NCBI GenBank assembly: GCA_963921825.1
Contig: OY997592.1
Coordinates: 20,401,432 to 20,465,431 of the forward strand
DNA: 64,000 nt
Origin: Erodium maritimum
Taxonomy: Eukaryota > Streptophyta > Magnoliopsida > Geraniales > Geraniaceae
Reading direction: 5' to 3'
Shown: in pieces, positions 21,501 through 32,774 of the stretch
Layout of the letters: the number at the start of each line of letters is the position of its first letter
Numbering within the stretch: position 1 is the stretch's first letter
Notes under the pieces: model-generated
Database searches by the model: none
The model's input: the letters and a program-made list of their open reading frames with translations, nothing else
Told to the model about the DNA's origin: nothing
Translations under genes and position numbers: made by a program

Positions 21501-24500
21501 GAACTGAGCTCTGGGCCCGAGCCCAAGGACTCGACCTTGTCCGGTGTGAGTTGGAAACGGCGACGGTCGGAGCTAGGTTTCCGACGGCTCCGGCGGCGGC
21601 GACGACGACTACTTTGACGGCGGTTTTAGCGACGGGAGTTCGGGAAAACGAGGGGATGTGTGGCTGCGCGTGTTTCAAGCCATTAGTGGCCGGATCTGAC
21701 GGCTGAGAGCTCACCGGCGCGCGAGTTCCAGATCTGGAACTCGAGCGCTCGGGCGACGCTTTCCGGCATCATCCGACCCCCAAACGGGCTCGAACTCGCG
21801 CTTACAGAAGAAGAAGAGGACGGGAGAGCGATTCAGGTGAGGGTTTTGACTCACCGGCGTCGAATCTACACGGGTTTTGTCACGGCGGCGCTGGATCGAC
21901 GTCGGTGTCACAAATCGAAGACGAAGAGGGGAAGGGGAGGGTTTCTGGTGCTCGTGTTAGAAGTAGAAGAAGAAGGAGAGATGGAGGAAGGTTCGATTCG
22001 TGCTCCAGGACGACGAACCGAGCTGAGAGCTCCGACGTCTCGTTGGTCCTCTCACGGGAGGCTCGGATTTGAGTTCTGAGGCGACGAGAATCGGGAAAGG
22101 AGACGAGGCAAGGCAAGGTGAAGGTGGGGGGGGGGGGGAGGTTGTCACGGATGATGGAGCGAGAGGATGCCGGTGGTCGGAGAAAGAGGACGAGCGGCGA
22201 GGAGTTCGCCCTGGTTTCGTAGAGAGGAAGACGAAGGGGCGAGGTGAACAATGCTGCGATTAGGGTTTAGCCCCCTTTTAAAGTCGGACTATTCGAGCTT
22301 GCGAGTTAGGCTCGCGTAATTGGGCCGTGCGTGACGCAAATGGGCCCTAACCCGAGCTCGACCCAAAACACTGATTCCCATTTTTTTGAATTTTCTTTTC
22401 CAATTACTTGTTTTGCAAAAACACTCCCACACGTTTTAGATTGCAGTTAGATACCCTTATAGAACGAAGTGGATTTTACAGTCTACCCCCCTTAAAAGAA
22501 TTTCATCCTCTAAATTTAAAACAGATGTACCTCAAGTGTCGAACAGGTGGGGATACTTCTCCCGGATCTCGTCCTTGCGCTCCCAGGTCGACTCAGCTCC
22601 CTGGTGCCTCCACTGCATTCGTACCAAAGGGATAGTCGTCTTCAGCAAGACCTTCTCTCCCGTATCCACAATCCTGATAGGCTGCTCCTCATAAGAAACG
22701 TCATCGGCTACCTCAATGTCCGTCCACTCAATAACATGAGAGGGATCTGCGGTGTACTTCCGCAGTTGGGAAACGTGGAAAACATTATGCACGTTCCCAA
22801 GCTGCGGTGGAAATGCTAGGCGGTAAGCCACTGCTCCAAATTTGTCCAAGATCTCAAAGGGTCAGATGAATCTCGGGGACAACTTTCCTTCTCCGCGATT
22901 GAACCGTAATAGGCCCTTCTTCGGGCTCATCCTCAGAAATACATGGTCTCCGACCGAGAACTCAAGCGGTCTGCGACGTTTGTCTGCATAGCTCTTCTAA
23001 CGGCTCTGTGCGGTCTTCAACCGCTCCCTAATCACTGCGACCTTCTCAGTCGTCTCTCTGACCATATATGGTCGAAGTAAGCTCTGATCCCCTACCTCGG
23101 CCCAACACATAGGCGACCTACACGGTCTGCCATACAAAGCCTCAAAGGGAGCCATCCCGATGCTGGACCGATAACTGTTGTTGTAAGCGAACTCTGCTAA
23201 AGGTAGGTGATCCTCCCATGACCCCGAAAGTCCAGCACACAAGCTCGAAGTATATCCTCCAAAATCTGTATAGTACGCTCTGACTGTCCATCTGTCTGTG
23301 GATGATAAGCTGTGCTAAGCAGCACATCAGTCCCCAATGCCTTCTGCAGGCTCTTCCTAAATCTGGACGTGAAGCGAGGATCTCTATCAGATACAACTGA
23401 TACCGTTACTCCATGAAGGCGAATAATCTCTCTAACGTATAACCGGCTCAACACATCAACAGTATCGGTCATCCGCATGGCCAGAAAATGTGCCGACTTG
23501 GTCAGTCGGTCAACCACAACCCAAATAGCATCGTGCCCTTTCGGCGACCTCGGTAGTCCAGAAACGAAATCCATAGTAACATGCTCCCACTTCCACTCAG
23601 AGATCGGTAAGGGCTGTAGTAAGCCGGCAGGACGCTGATGCTCAGCCTTCACCTGCTGACAGGTGAGGCACCTCGAAACAAAATCTGCAACTGCTCTGCG
23701 CATCCCGCTCCACCAGAACTGTCGTCGGATGTCTCTATACATCTTGGTGCCACTAGGGTGCACAACAAGACGGGAATGATGACACTCTCTCAACACAATG
23801 TCCCTACAACCCCGTGGTACAAACAACCGTCCTCTATAACGGACACTCTGATTAACACTCAACTCTCAACCCTCGATCTCAACACCGTCGGCCAGTCTCT
23901 GACGAATCCCTGCCGTCTCGGCATCCTCGGTCTGTGCCTCCAACACTCGAGCAACCAAAGTGGGCTGTGCCACTAATGCACACAAGGCCATACCATCCGT
24001 GACCTCCTCTAACTCAAGTCTGAATGAGATCAACTCCTCCAGCATGCCCCACTCTCGAACAGCCATGCTGGCAACACAATGAGTCGACTTCCTGCTCAGG
24101 GCATCGGCGACGACATTCGCCTTGCCCGTGTGATAGAGCAGCTTGAAGTCGTACTCCTCAAGTAACTCCATCCATCGCCTTTGGCGCGTGTTCAGGTCGC
24201 GCTGGGAGAAAATATAATTGAGGCTCTTGTGATCCGAGAACACCCTGAAACGCTCACCGTACAGGTAGTGTCTCCAGCTCTTTAGAGAAAATACCACTGC
24301 TGCCAGCTCTAGATCACGGGTCGGGTAGTTGCGCTTATGTACCTTCAACTGCCTCGAGCCATAAACAACTACCTTCCCGGACTGCATCAACACACAACCG
24401 AGTCCCTCGCCTGAGGCGTCACAGTACACATCATAACCTACTCCTCGCTCCGGAACAATCAACACTGGAGCGGTAGTGAATCGATCCTTTAGCTCGGTAA

Positions 24501-27500
24501 AGGAGTGCTCACATTCATCTGTCCATAGAAACTCTACCCCCTTGCGGGTCAGTGCTATCATCGGCGCTGCTAGACGCGAGAAGTCCTGAACAAAGCGTCG
24601 ATAATACCCTGCCAATCCCAGAAAGCTACGGATCTCAAACACATTCTTGGGCCTTGCCTACTTAGAAACCGCATCGACCTTCGCTGGGTCGACTAGAATA
24701 CCATCTCGAGACACAACATGTCCGAGGAATTTCACCTCTGCGAGCCAGAACTCGCACTTCTCCAAGTTCCCGTACAACTGATGAGTACGTAGCAGAGTCA
24801 AGACTATCCTCAAGTGCTCCTCATGTGCTTCTTCACTAGGCGAGTAAATCAAGATGTCGTCAACGAAAACTACGACAAACTGGTCCAGGTACGGTCTGAA
24901 AATGCCGTTCATCAAATCCATGAAGGCTGTTGGCGCGTTCGTCAATCCGAACAGCATCACTAGCAACTAAAAGTGTCCGTACCATGTTCGGAAGGCGGTC
25001 TGCTCCACATCCTCCTTTCGGACTCTCAACTGGTAGTAGCCTGATCTCAGATCAATCTTGGAGAACATGTCGCTCCCCTCAGTTGGTCGAACAGATCATC
25101 GATCCTCGGCATCGGATAGCGGTTCTTCACCGTAACCCGATTTAGCTTCCGGTAATCGATGCACATCCTCAAAGCGCCACCCTTCTTCTTCACGAAGAGG
25201 GCGGGTGCTCCCCACGGAGAGACACTAGGGCAGATGAAACGCTTCTCCTACAGCTCTTCGAGTTGTCGCTTCAACTCGACTAACTAAGCTGGTGAAAACC
25301 GATACGGTGTCATCTAAATCGGCTCTGTGCCTGGGATCAAGTCAATCCGGAACTCTGACACGCGCACTGGCAGTAAGCATGATAGCTCCTCCGGAAACAC
25401 GTCCGGGAACTCACACAGTACTCTCGGTAGGACCCTGCTACCCTGCACCATCTCTGTCTCTGCTCCCGTAGTCAAGGCGGACAGAAGGACTCCGCTCTTG
25501 CTACCCAACACACAAGTAATGACTCGGTCGCCTGACCTCACTGTCACCTGACGTCGATAGCAATCGATCGTCGCTCGATATCTCGCGAGCCAGTCCATGC
25601 CCAATATTACATCAACGGCAGTCATATCTAGAACGAGTAGGTCATCAATAAAGGGGAATCCGCAACCCTAATCGCGCAATCCCGACAAACGGTCCTCAAC
25701 ACGACCTCTCCCGTAACAGGGGTACTCAAACAAAGGGGTCAACCCAACGTCTCCACCCGCAAACCCAAAGAAATAGCAAAGGAAGCAGCGATAAATGAAT
25801 GGGAAGCTCCCGTGTCAAATAGAAAAGATGCCCACGAATTATATAATAAAAACGTACCCTGAGTGGCCTCATGGCCGGCGTACGATCCCTCAACTCTAGC
25901 ATCAGTAACCGCATAGACTCGGCCCTGCCGTGCCGGTGGTCCTCCTCTCAGTGGTGGTGGAAGTGCCACCTGCTGTCCAGCCCTCGGCTGGTGTCTCTGA
26001 ACTGATGCTCCCGCCGCCTGACGCGGAACTCTCTGAGGTTGTGCATTACGTGGTCGGCCAGGAGGTGCCTGACGAGCCTGAGCCTGCTGAGGCCTCGACG
26101 CTCCTCAAGCTCGGTCAGGGCACGCATAGACAAGGTGTCCTTGTCGACCACACGGGTAGCACACCCTCTCATCAATCCGCGGTCTATCTCCAACCCTCTG
26201 TGGATAATCATTTTGTCGCTCTACAGGTCCACTGCCTCTCGGACAGTCTCGGGCTAGGTGGGCCTGCTGCTCACACAGAGAACATAACTGTGCCACCGGG
26301 GCGGGTCCAACTGAAGCTACAGCCCCTGTCCGGCGCATGCCTCCAGACTGAAACTGAGGCTGAAAGGATCCAGAAACTCTCTGTCTGCGCTGATCGCGCC
26401 TCTCAGACTTTCGTAGGAAGCCGCTCGGCCTCGGTCTGATCTCCCACAGTCTGGCGGTCTCTCTAAAGTGCCTCTCTATGGCCAAAGCCTGATCCAGGAG
26501 TCTAGAGTATACATCGGTCCTGAAAGCGATGACCCTGTCAGCAATCGACGGGATGAGCCCGTTCTCGAATCGCCTGCAGCGACTCTCCTCTGTCTGCACT
26601 AGCTCCGGTGCAAAGCGAGCCAAGGAAGTGAATCTCACTGCATACTCAGAGACGCTCAATCCTCTCTAACGCAGTTCCAGGAACTACTGGCGTCTGTCAT
26701 CTCGAATGGATCGAGGGAAATGCTGCTCCAGGAACAACCTGCTGAATAACTGATAGTCGTCCCCAACTCTGGTCTGCACTGAATGCCACCAATTGTGGGC
26801 CTCTCCCTCGAGCTGAAATGTGGCGAATGATACTCTCAGATGTCCCTAAGATACTCCAGAGGTATCGAGGTTGCGGGTAATCCGCTCCAACCAGCCTGCG
26901 GCTGCCTCGGGGTCTGCTCCCCCGGAGTAGACCGGTGTGCCGAGTCTACGAAAATCTCTGAGGGCCTGGGCCGTGGAATTGTCAAGCGGGCCTGGTCCCT
27001 CACTGGTGACTGCTGCGGCAGTAGGCACGGGCTTTGGTGCCGGTGCTGCAGTCCCCTGCTACGCGCCCATGGCGGCCAGCACTGCACGAACCACCTCCTC
27101 TAGAGGGGTCGTCTGAGTTGACTCAGCGACTGGAGATGTCCTGGGTGGTGCCTCTGATGGTCCACCCTCAAAGCTCTGGTGCTCTGTGAAAGCAGCACCC
27201 TGGGCGTCAGCTGCCCTCGCCTTCTCAGAGGCAGGTGCGTGACTCGGGCCCCCAGTTGGGCGGCTCTTGGTACCTCTTGGAACGTAACCACGCGCCATAT
27301 CGTCTATCCGCCTGCACAGAATATGCACAAGTTCAGTTTCTAGTTTAGGCATGATTCGATCAATCACAAGGACGCTCACGCGCGTCACACAAGGGTCGTA
27401 CAAGACCAACAACAACTTAGGCTCAGTAGATATATATAATACTTTATAAATAGTCAGACAAGGCCGCATCTCAATGCGTCTCACACAGCAATCAGCGGTT

Positions 27501-27924
27501 CAATCAAATCAAACAATAAATCAACTCCCACCAGAGGATTCAATCTCAATAATCCACACAAGGCACAAGGCAACAGGCATACCCCTTGCTCGGGTATCCT
27601 TCCAATACGTGGGGTCTAGCATTATAACAAGATTAATTTCATCAGTCTTAGCATTCCTTTCCTTCCCTCATTTTCTCAACTCCTTAACTTTTATTCAAAC
27701 TTTCATGTCGATCTCTCGTCGTTACAACCCGATTCAAGCGTCCCTGAATCTCGTTGTAACAACTTGACATCCAACCATCACGCTCGACTATAGTGGCGCC
27801 CCTGAGTCAACCCGTGATAGTGCAAACATTTCGGTTCTACAGAAATTTCGGCATGACCTATTCGTATTTTCCACTAACCCTCCGCTTAAGCGGGACATTT
27901 ACCAATCAATTTCATAAGATAATT

Positions 27925-28275
27925 GGTACGCGGAGTTCTCATGCTCGACCAAGTACACAACACAATTAATACACAGAGTTCTCATGCTCTTCAAAGTACA
28001 CAACACAATCAATACACAGAGTTCTCATGCTCTTCAAAGTACACAACACAATCAATAAACGGAGTTCTCATGCTCCTCAAAGTTCTCAGTATACGGAGTT
28101 CTCGTGCTCACCAAAATTCTCAATACCATCGGTATGCGAAGTGCTCATGCTCCCAAATACCACGGGGTTCTCGTGCCTCACCAAAATTCTCAACACAATC
28201 GGTATACGGGGTTCTCGTGCCCCACCAAACTTCTCAATACGATCAATACATGGAGTTCTCGTGCTCCAGAACAGT
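27925..28275. repeat. 43-bp tandem repeat in the Gypsy leader
   Basis: The unit contains GAGTTCTCATGCTCTTCAAA and GTACACAACACAATCAATAC. Starts at 27935, 27978, 28021 and 28064 give an exact 43-bp period; later units are degenerate. It lies between the primer site and gag. Because 43 is not a multiple of 3, all frames look open by chance. Confidence 0.85.
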
Positions 28276-28830
28276 GGTCACTTAAACAAGTCAACAATTT
28301 AATAAGACCATACTTGTACTTGAAAATTTTAGAAACGAGCCACCAAAATGGCAACACCACCAACAATTGGTCTACTTTACGACGAATGCATGGTGGGCCG
28401 ATCATTGCCCGTTAATCTAATTCCGATCTCAACCGTTTGGCTTCACCGATCACTAGGGAGAGGATACCAATCACGCAGTGCAATCATCGTAGTGTAAAAG
28501 ATTCAACTTAAACAACATTGAAGCAATTCACGACTCGTGTCGTTCCAACTCTCCGCATCAATGTTTCCAAATTGCGTCACTGAGTGTCACGGCTTAGACT
28601 TCCTAACTCTACCCACCTAATTGACGTCGGTCCGAGGTTTGAAAATACGTTCACAAAGAAACCCGTTTCAAATGAAATCAGGCTCTGATACCAAATTTTC
28701 ACGCCCCAAATCCGTTTCTTGACCGGACTCAAGACGCAACTTAAGAAGAAAGCAATTATAATAATAAAAGACATAGAACCAAATAAGCATCCGGATTTAA
28801 TACAGTAAAAAGTCTCCAAATCACCACTTA

Positions 28831-30546
28831 AGAGCATCCACAGTCATCTCGCCGGCTGCCGGCGAGATGATATGAAATATAATATTTTAAGTATCTCGCC
28901 AGCTCACCGCCAGCGACGTCTGCAGTGGGGTGCTGTTGCTGGCGAGGAGCCGCCGGCGAGATGGAGGAAAATTCAATTAAAAAAATGAAAAAAAGTTGCA
29001 ACATAAACCCACAACTTTATTATAATTATACATATACCACACATACGATAATTAAAACACACTTAAACGATAATTATACATATAATTAGCACGTAGATGG
29101 TAAGTTAATACATAATTAAACGATATCTAATTTTATGACACGATCACGATCTACAGCTCGTGAACGTGCTGCAGGAATTTGTAAGCTGAAAAAAAAAACA
29201 AGTCACTGGGCCATCAGATTGCGCAAAATCTTAAGTTGCGTCATGTGGGCCTCTAGCTGCTCGGGGTCCATGCCCGAAGTTTCGGTTTTTTCAGCTTCGA
29301 CCCACTGCTGGTATGCCATCAGCTTCAGCTGCGCAGCCTTCTCAATGGTCCTGGCTTGACTTGTTCTTTGGCCGCTATATGGGCCCTCTCGACACGATCG
29401 GCAACCGCTTCCTTAGACGATGATGCTGAGCCCTTACCTCTGAGCCTTGCAGCCTTGGCAGCCTTGCAGCCCATAGGCTTCTTGTACTGGGGTTGACCCT
29501 CCGTATTAGCACCGGTCGTTTGCTGACTGTCCTCACAGCCCGACGTGTCTTCACGAGGGCGCTTGCCAGAGTCGGTAGAATCTTCGACATCGAACTCCGA
29601 AACTGGTGTCGGTACAACGGGCTCGTCAACAGCAAAGTAATGAGAATTCCACTTGTGTTCTCCTTTCACAAGATCCCACCAGTGTTTCCATGTGAATGGA
29701 TGACCACAAGCCTTTATGTATTGCTCCTCGGTCAACTTCATGATTCCCGCATCGTCCCGGCCGCTCCTGTGGTCCCTGCAGTTCTTCACAAACAGCCCTT
29801 GGAAGAACGTCACTTTGGGATTTGTCCCCAGCCAGTGGTCTTTGCACTGCTTCCCCGACCTCACCGGATCATCCGGGCCCCGAGTAGATTCCAGTTCCGC
29901 AGCGATGCCCCCCCAGTACTTCAAATTATGCTTCTGGTTGTCGTGCACTGAGTCGTACGAGTGGTGCATCCAAGCTCGAACTAACCTGCAGTCCTCCTCG
30001 TCGGTCCATAAGACACGCTTTGCTTTGGCCTTTGTCGGACGGACGGACGGACGGACTTCGGCGGGCTCGGAAATGGGTTGAGAGGATTGGACAGTCGGGT
30101 TGGGGGAAAAGCAAGGCTCCAAAAAATCTTGGGACAAAGTTTCATCCGTCACCGACTTATAGTTGAGAACCCACTCATTGAGATCGAAATAAGACATAGC
30201 GAATGAAATTTGAATAGGACTTTTTTAAAGTGTAGTAGAAGAGAGAAATTGAGTGTGTATAAAAATGAGTTTTGGGGTGTTTATTTATAGGGGGGGGAAG
30301 TGAAAAAAAAGTTAATGTTGCTGCCAGCGAACCAGGCCACGTGTCGCCAGCGTGTGGCTCGCCAACGGCTGGCGCGCCACCCGAGGAGGTCAAAATCTTC
30401 CTCGCCAGCGAGATCTGCTGGCGAGTTCGCTAACGGCTACCCAAGTCGCCAGTGTGCTCCTCGCCTCCACCTCGCATGCTCCCCGCCTCCTCCTCGCCGG
30501 CGAGATCATCTCGCCAGCTGCTCCTCGCCCACGACTGTGGGTGCTC
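28831..30546 (-). mobile_element. PIF/Harbinger element with ORF1 only, 1.7 kb, inserted in the Gypsy 5' LTR
   Basis: The ends are AGAGCATCCACAGTC and, reverse-complemented, GAGCACCCACAGTC. The flanks match the uninterrupted LTR copy at 19510-19530 exactly, with a 3-bp TTA/TAA target duplication (TTA at 28828-28830 and 30547-30549). Subterminal regions are rich in TCTCGCCGGC and its inverse. It encodes the Myb/SANT-like ORF1 protein but no DDE transposase, so it would need a transposase in trans. It is younger than the Gypsy insertion. Confidence 0.88.
29178..30197 (-). CDS. Harbinger ORF1 (Myb/SANT-like DNA-binding protein), frameshifted near its end
   Basis: The frame from ATG 30197 runs 290 codons to 29325. 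Residues about 60-105 hold the SANT-like helices (RVLWTDEEDCRLVRAWMHHS, then YWGGIAAELES), followed by GKQCKDHWLGTNPKVTFFQG and HPFTWKHWWDL, and a basic low-complexity stretch. This is the accessory protein of PIF/Harbinger transposons. It is known to bind transposon ends and to help bring the transposase into the nucleus; plant databases often mislabel it glutathione S-transferase T3-like. Near 29340 the family's C-terminal helix continues in another phase (TIEKAAQLKLMAYQQWVEAE, then TQLKILRNLMAQ, stop at about 29200). One frameshift there has therefore replaced the normal end with PGPLRRLRS. The start is chosen because it opens the typical SYFDLNEWV N-terminus. The partner transposase gene is absent. 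Confidence 0.8.
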
Positions 30547-32180
30547 TTAAAAAGTAATCCTCCAACAAAAGGGTTTACAAAAGTCATAATAGGTCTTTAA
30601 TAAAGGTTCAAGACTACAAAATAAAGACCAACATATCTAAGCGCCCGGACCCTAGAAGCTCCCGAGCCTCGAGTCCACTAGTCATCACGCAAACCTGTAA
30701 AACAATCATAAACAGATAGGGTGAGCTTACGCTCAGTAAGGAAAATGCAAAACCAGGTCGCCCCTTTAGTTTAACAATAGGCCTTCACAATTTTTGTTCG
30801 GATCTTAAATACAAGTAATTTCGAATATGTTGAAAAACAGGAGTAAGACGAGTGTTTAGCAATCACAAAGAGTAAACAGTAATCATAAGAAAATGACCTT
30901 ATAAATGCATTTCTTAAATAATCAATAAAGGATAAGGTATTCAAATTAATGTCGTGGGACATGAGTCGCCACCCTCCGATCCACAATATTCGTTGTGTCA
31001 TGTCGGATTTACCCTCGGTCCAGAGGAGACGCATAACGTCGAGCTACCGGTAAAAACCCCTGAGGGCGCTTATCGTCGGGATTCTCGGGAACGTCTCCAA
31101 AGGACCATATGTCATAGGGAACCAAGGTATTGCTCCCGCAGGACGCATACACTCGAGTGAAATAACAAGTAACCATCCCCGCAGGGTAAACCGTCCAATT
31201 GCCCCGTAGGGTCCGATATCCAATGTCTCGCAAGGTCCAATCCACCGGCTATGATACTACCCCACACCGGCACTTCCTTCGGTGTAGGTACCATACCGGA
31301 CACCGACTATGATACTACCCCACACCGGCACTTCCTTCGGTGTGGGTACCATATCGGATACCAAGTTATCAGCTTAGGTACTACCCCACACCAGCATTCC
31401 CTTTGGTGTGGGTACCTTACAGACACTACCCCACCCGCAGCGTGGGTGCCATACCGATATAGAAGCTAACTTAAGGACTCACACGTGGGTAACACACTCA
31501 AACAATCCAGGAGCAACCAACGCTTAACGAATCACAATCCCGTCCCAACACACCACAAGAATCAATCATAATCTTACACTTACCAGTTACTTACCAACCA
31601 CGATCCATCGGTCCATCGATCACCTGATTGCCCCTTTTGACACAATCAGTCATACTCGATCCCCCATTCAAACATTCAGTCATTCAAGCATTCAAGCGTT
31701 CAATCAAATACACAATTAAGCAGTCAAGCATTCATATTTGGTCAATCGAATTATCTAGTTGTATTAGACTCTTAACTTATCCAAATTAGGCAACCAAGCA
31801 TGTGAACCTAACATAACAACTAATCCGAGGGCTCATCACGGCCTCTCTACCAGTAAATCAATTCCCAAGTATCGAAAGTAAGTTACATTAGTGATTCACA
31901 TCCTAAGCATGCTTACTAGACACGTCCGTTTATTAGCAAATGAAATACATTTATTCTAGTTATTCGCATCCTATAGGCAGGTCTAGGACCTTTCCGATTT
32001 TATTAACCTAATAGGCATACTAGTATTGAAATACTCGAGGAGTTAGGACTTTCCCTACCTCGTGGTCTTCCTCTAATAACACTCTGCTGTAAGGTCGATC
32101 AGTCTCCCCTCCGTTCTTCACACGGGTACCGGAGTGGTCTTCGTCTTCTCGGGCTAGGTTTCCGGTGGCTCCGGTGGTCT

Positions 32181-32769
32181 AATCCTTATTGACAGGTTGA
32201 CATAGTTTAACAATCTCATTTGTAATAAGCGAGAGGTAAAACCTTTAAACACTTGTTAGAGGTGTGTCTCATTAATGAACCACATGTCCCAGACATCCAT
32301 AGTTGAAGAAAAATAATGGTAATTACTCATACTTAAAGATAACTCCGACTGGCTAGGAAGTTCCTTCAATCGCAAGACCATGGAGCGATGCAGGGGGTAA
32401 CGATTTCTTGCCAAACCCATACACTGATTTTGCCTCCCCAAAAGAGCCCCAACGTGTTTCCTACCATCATACCAGTCACCACTGTCATCACCTTCGACGG
32501 AAGACCTCATGACCGAGGGCACAACTTGATTCGATCTAGCCTAGGTATGGACAACCCATCACTTAGTAGGTCAACGAGGATGAGAGGAGCATATCCGTAC
32601 CAAGGTTCGTCAGATCGTACCCGATCCATCACCTCTTGCAACAAGAGATAGAACCCACACACCTTATAGCTAGATCTTTGATTACCAAGACAACGACCAA
32701 GGACCCCCATACATTTGTGACGACCTGTAGTATGATGTCCCTGTTATACGACTCTTTAGACAATAGACT
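32181..32769. other. Unassigned repeat-like sequence
   Basis: A minus-strand frame at 32710-32507 reads VCGFYLLLQEVMDRVRSDEP, which has a protein-like look but is not one I can assign. The stretch continues across the solo LTR at 35469. It is probably an old transposon. Confidence 0.35.
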
Positions 32770-32774
32770 CCCCG

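Larger units (their letters stand above)
19383..22480 (-). repeat. 3' LTR of the Gypsy element, 3.1 kb
   Basis: It runs from TGTCACGCCCCAAATCCGG to GTGGATTTTACA, next to the polypurine tract (CCCCCCTT on this strand). It contains a short TGAGC/GCTCA hairpin, an array of GGTGTGGGTACC hairpins, CCCGA-rich repeats and a GC-rich region with short frames (21.3-22.2 kb) that are not genes. The left flank is TAGTG. Confidence 0.85.
19383..32180 (-). mobile_element. Del/Tekay-type Gypsy chromovirus, broken, recently inserted
   Basis: This is a minus-strand LTR retrotransposon. Its parts, in transcription order, are a 5' LTR (right), a primer site TGGTATCAGAGC (28682-28693), a leader with tandem repeats, gag with two CCHC knuckles (about 27.5-26.1 kb), protease with DTGASHSFI (about 25.8 kb), reverse transcriptase with [10 protein letters not shown] (25.6-24.7 kb), RNase H (24.6-23.9 kb), integrase with an HHCC-type start (23.8-23.0 kb), a C-terminal chromodomain-like region (22.85-22.5 kb), a polypurine tract and a 3' LTR. 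The LTRs of about 3 kb and the chromodomain point to Del/Tekay. The coding part carries several breaks and the right LTR is incomplete, so it is dead. The shared LTR parts differ by under about 1 percent, so the insertion is recent. A Harbinger element has entered the 5' LTR. Confidence 0.88.
28698..32180 (-). repeat. 5' LTR of the Gypsy element, incomplete, with a nested Harbinger element
   Basis: Sequence before 28831 and after 30546 matches the 3' LTR almost base for base (compare 30600-32150 with 19560-21110). The right part of the LTR is not complete and no target duplication was found on that side. Confidence 0.85.

Noticed and set aside
21284-22263. GC-rich overlapping frames as possible host genes
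   Set aside because: They lie inside the Gypsy 3' LTR; the peptides are low-complexity by-products of CCCGA and GGAGGN repeats.
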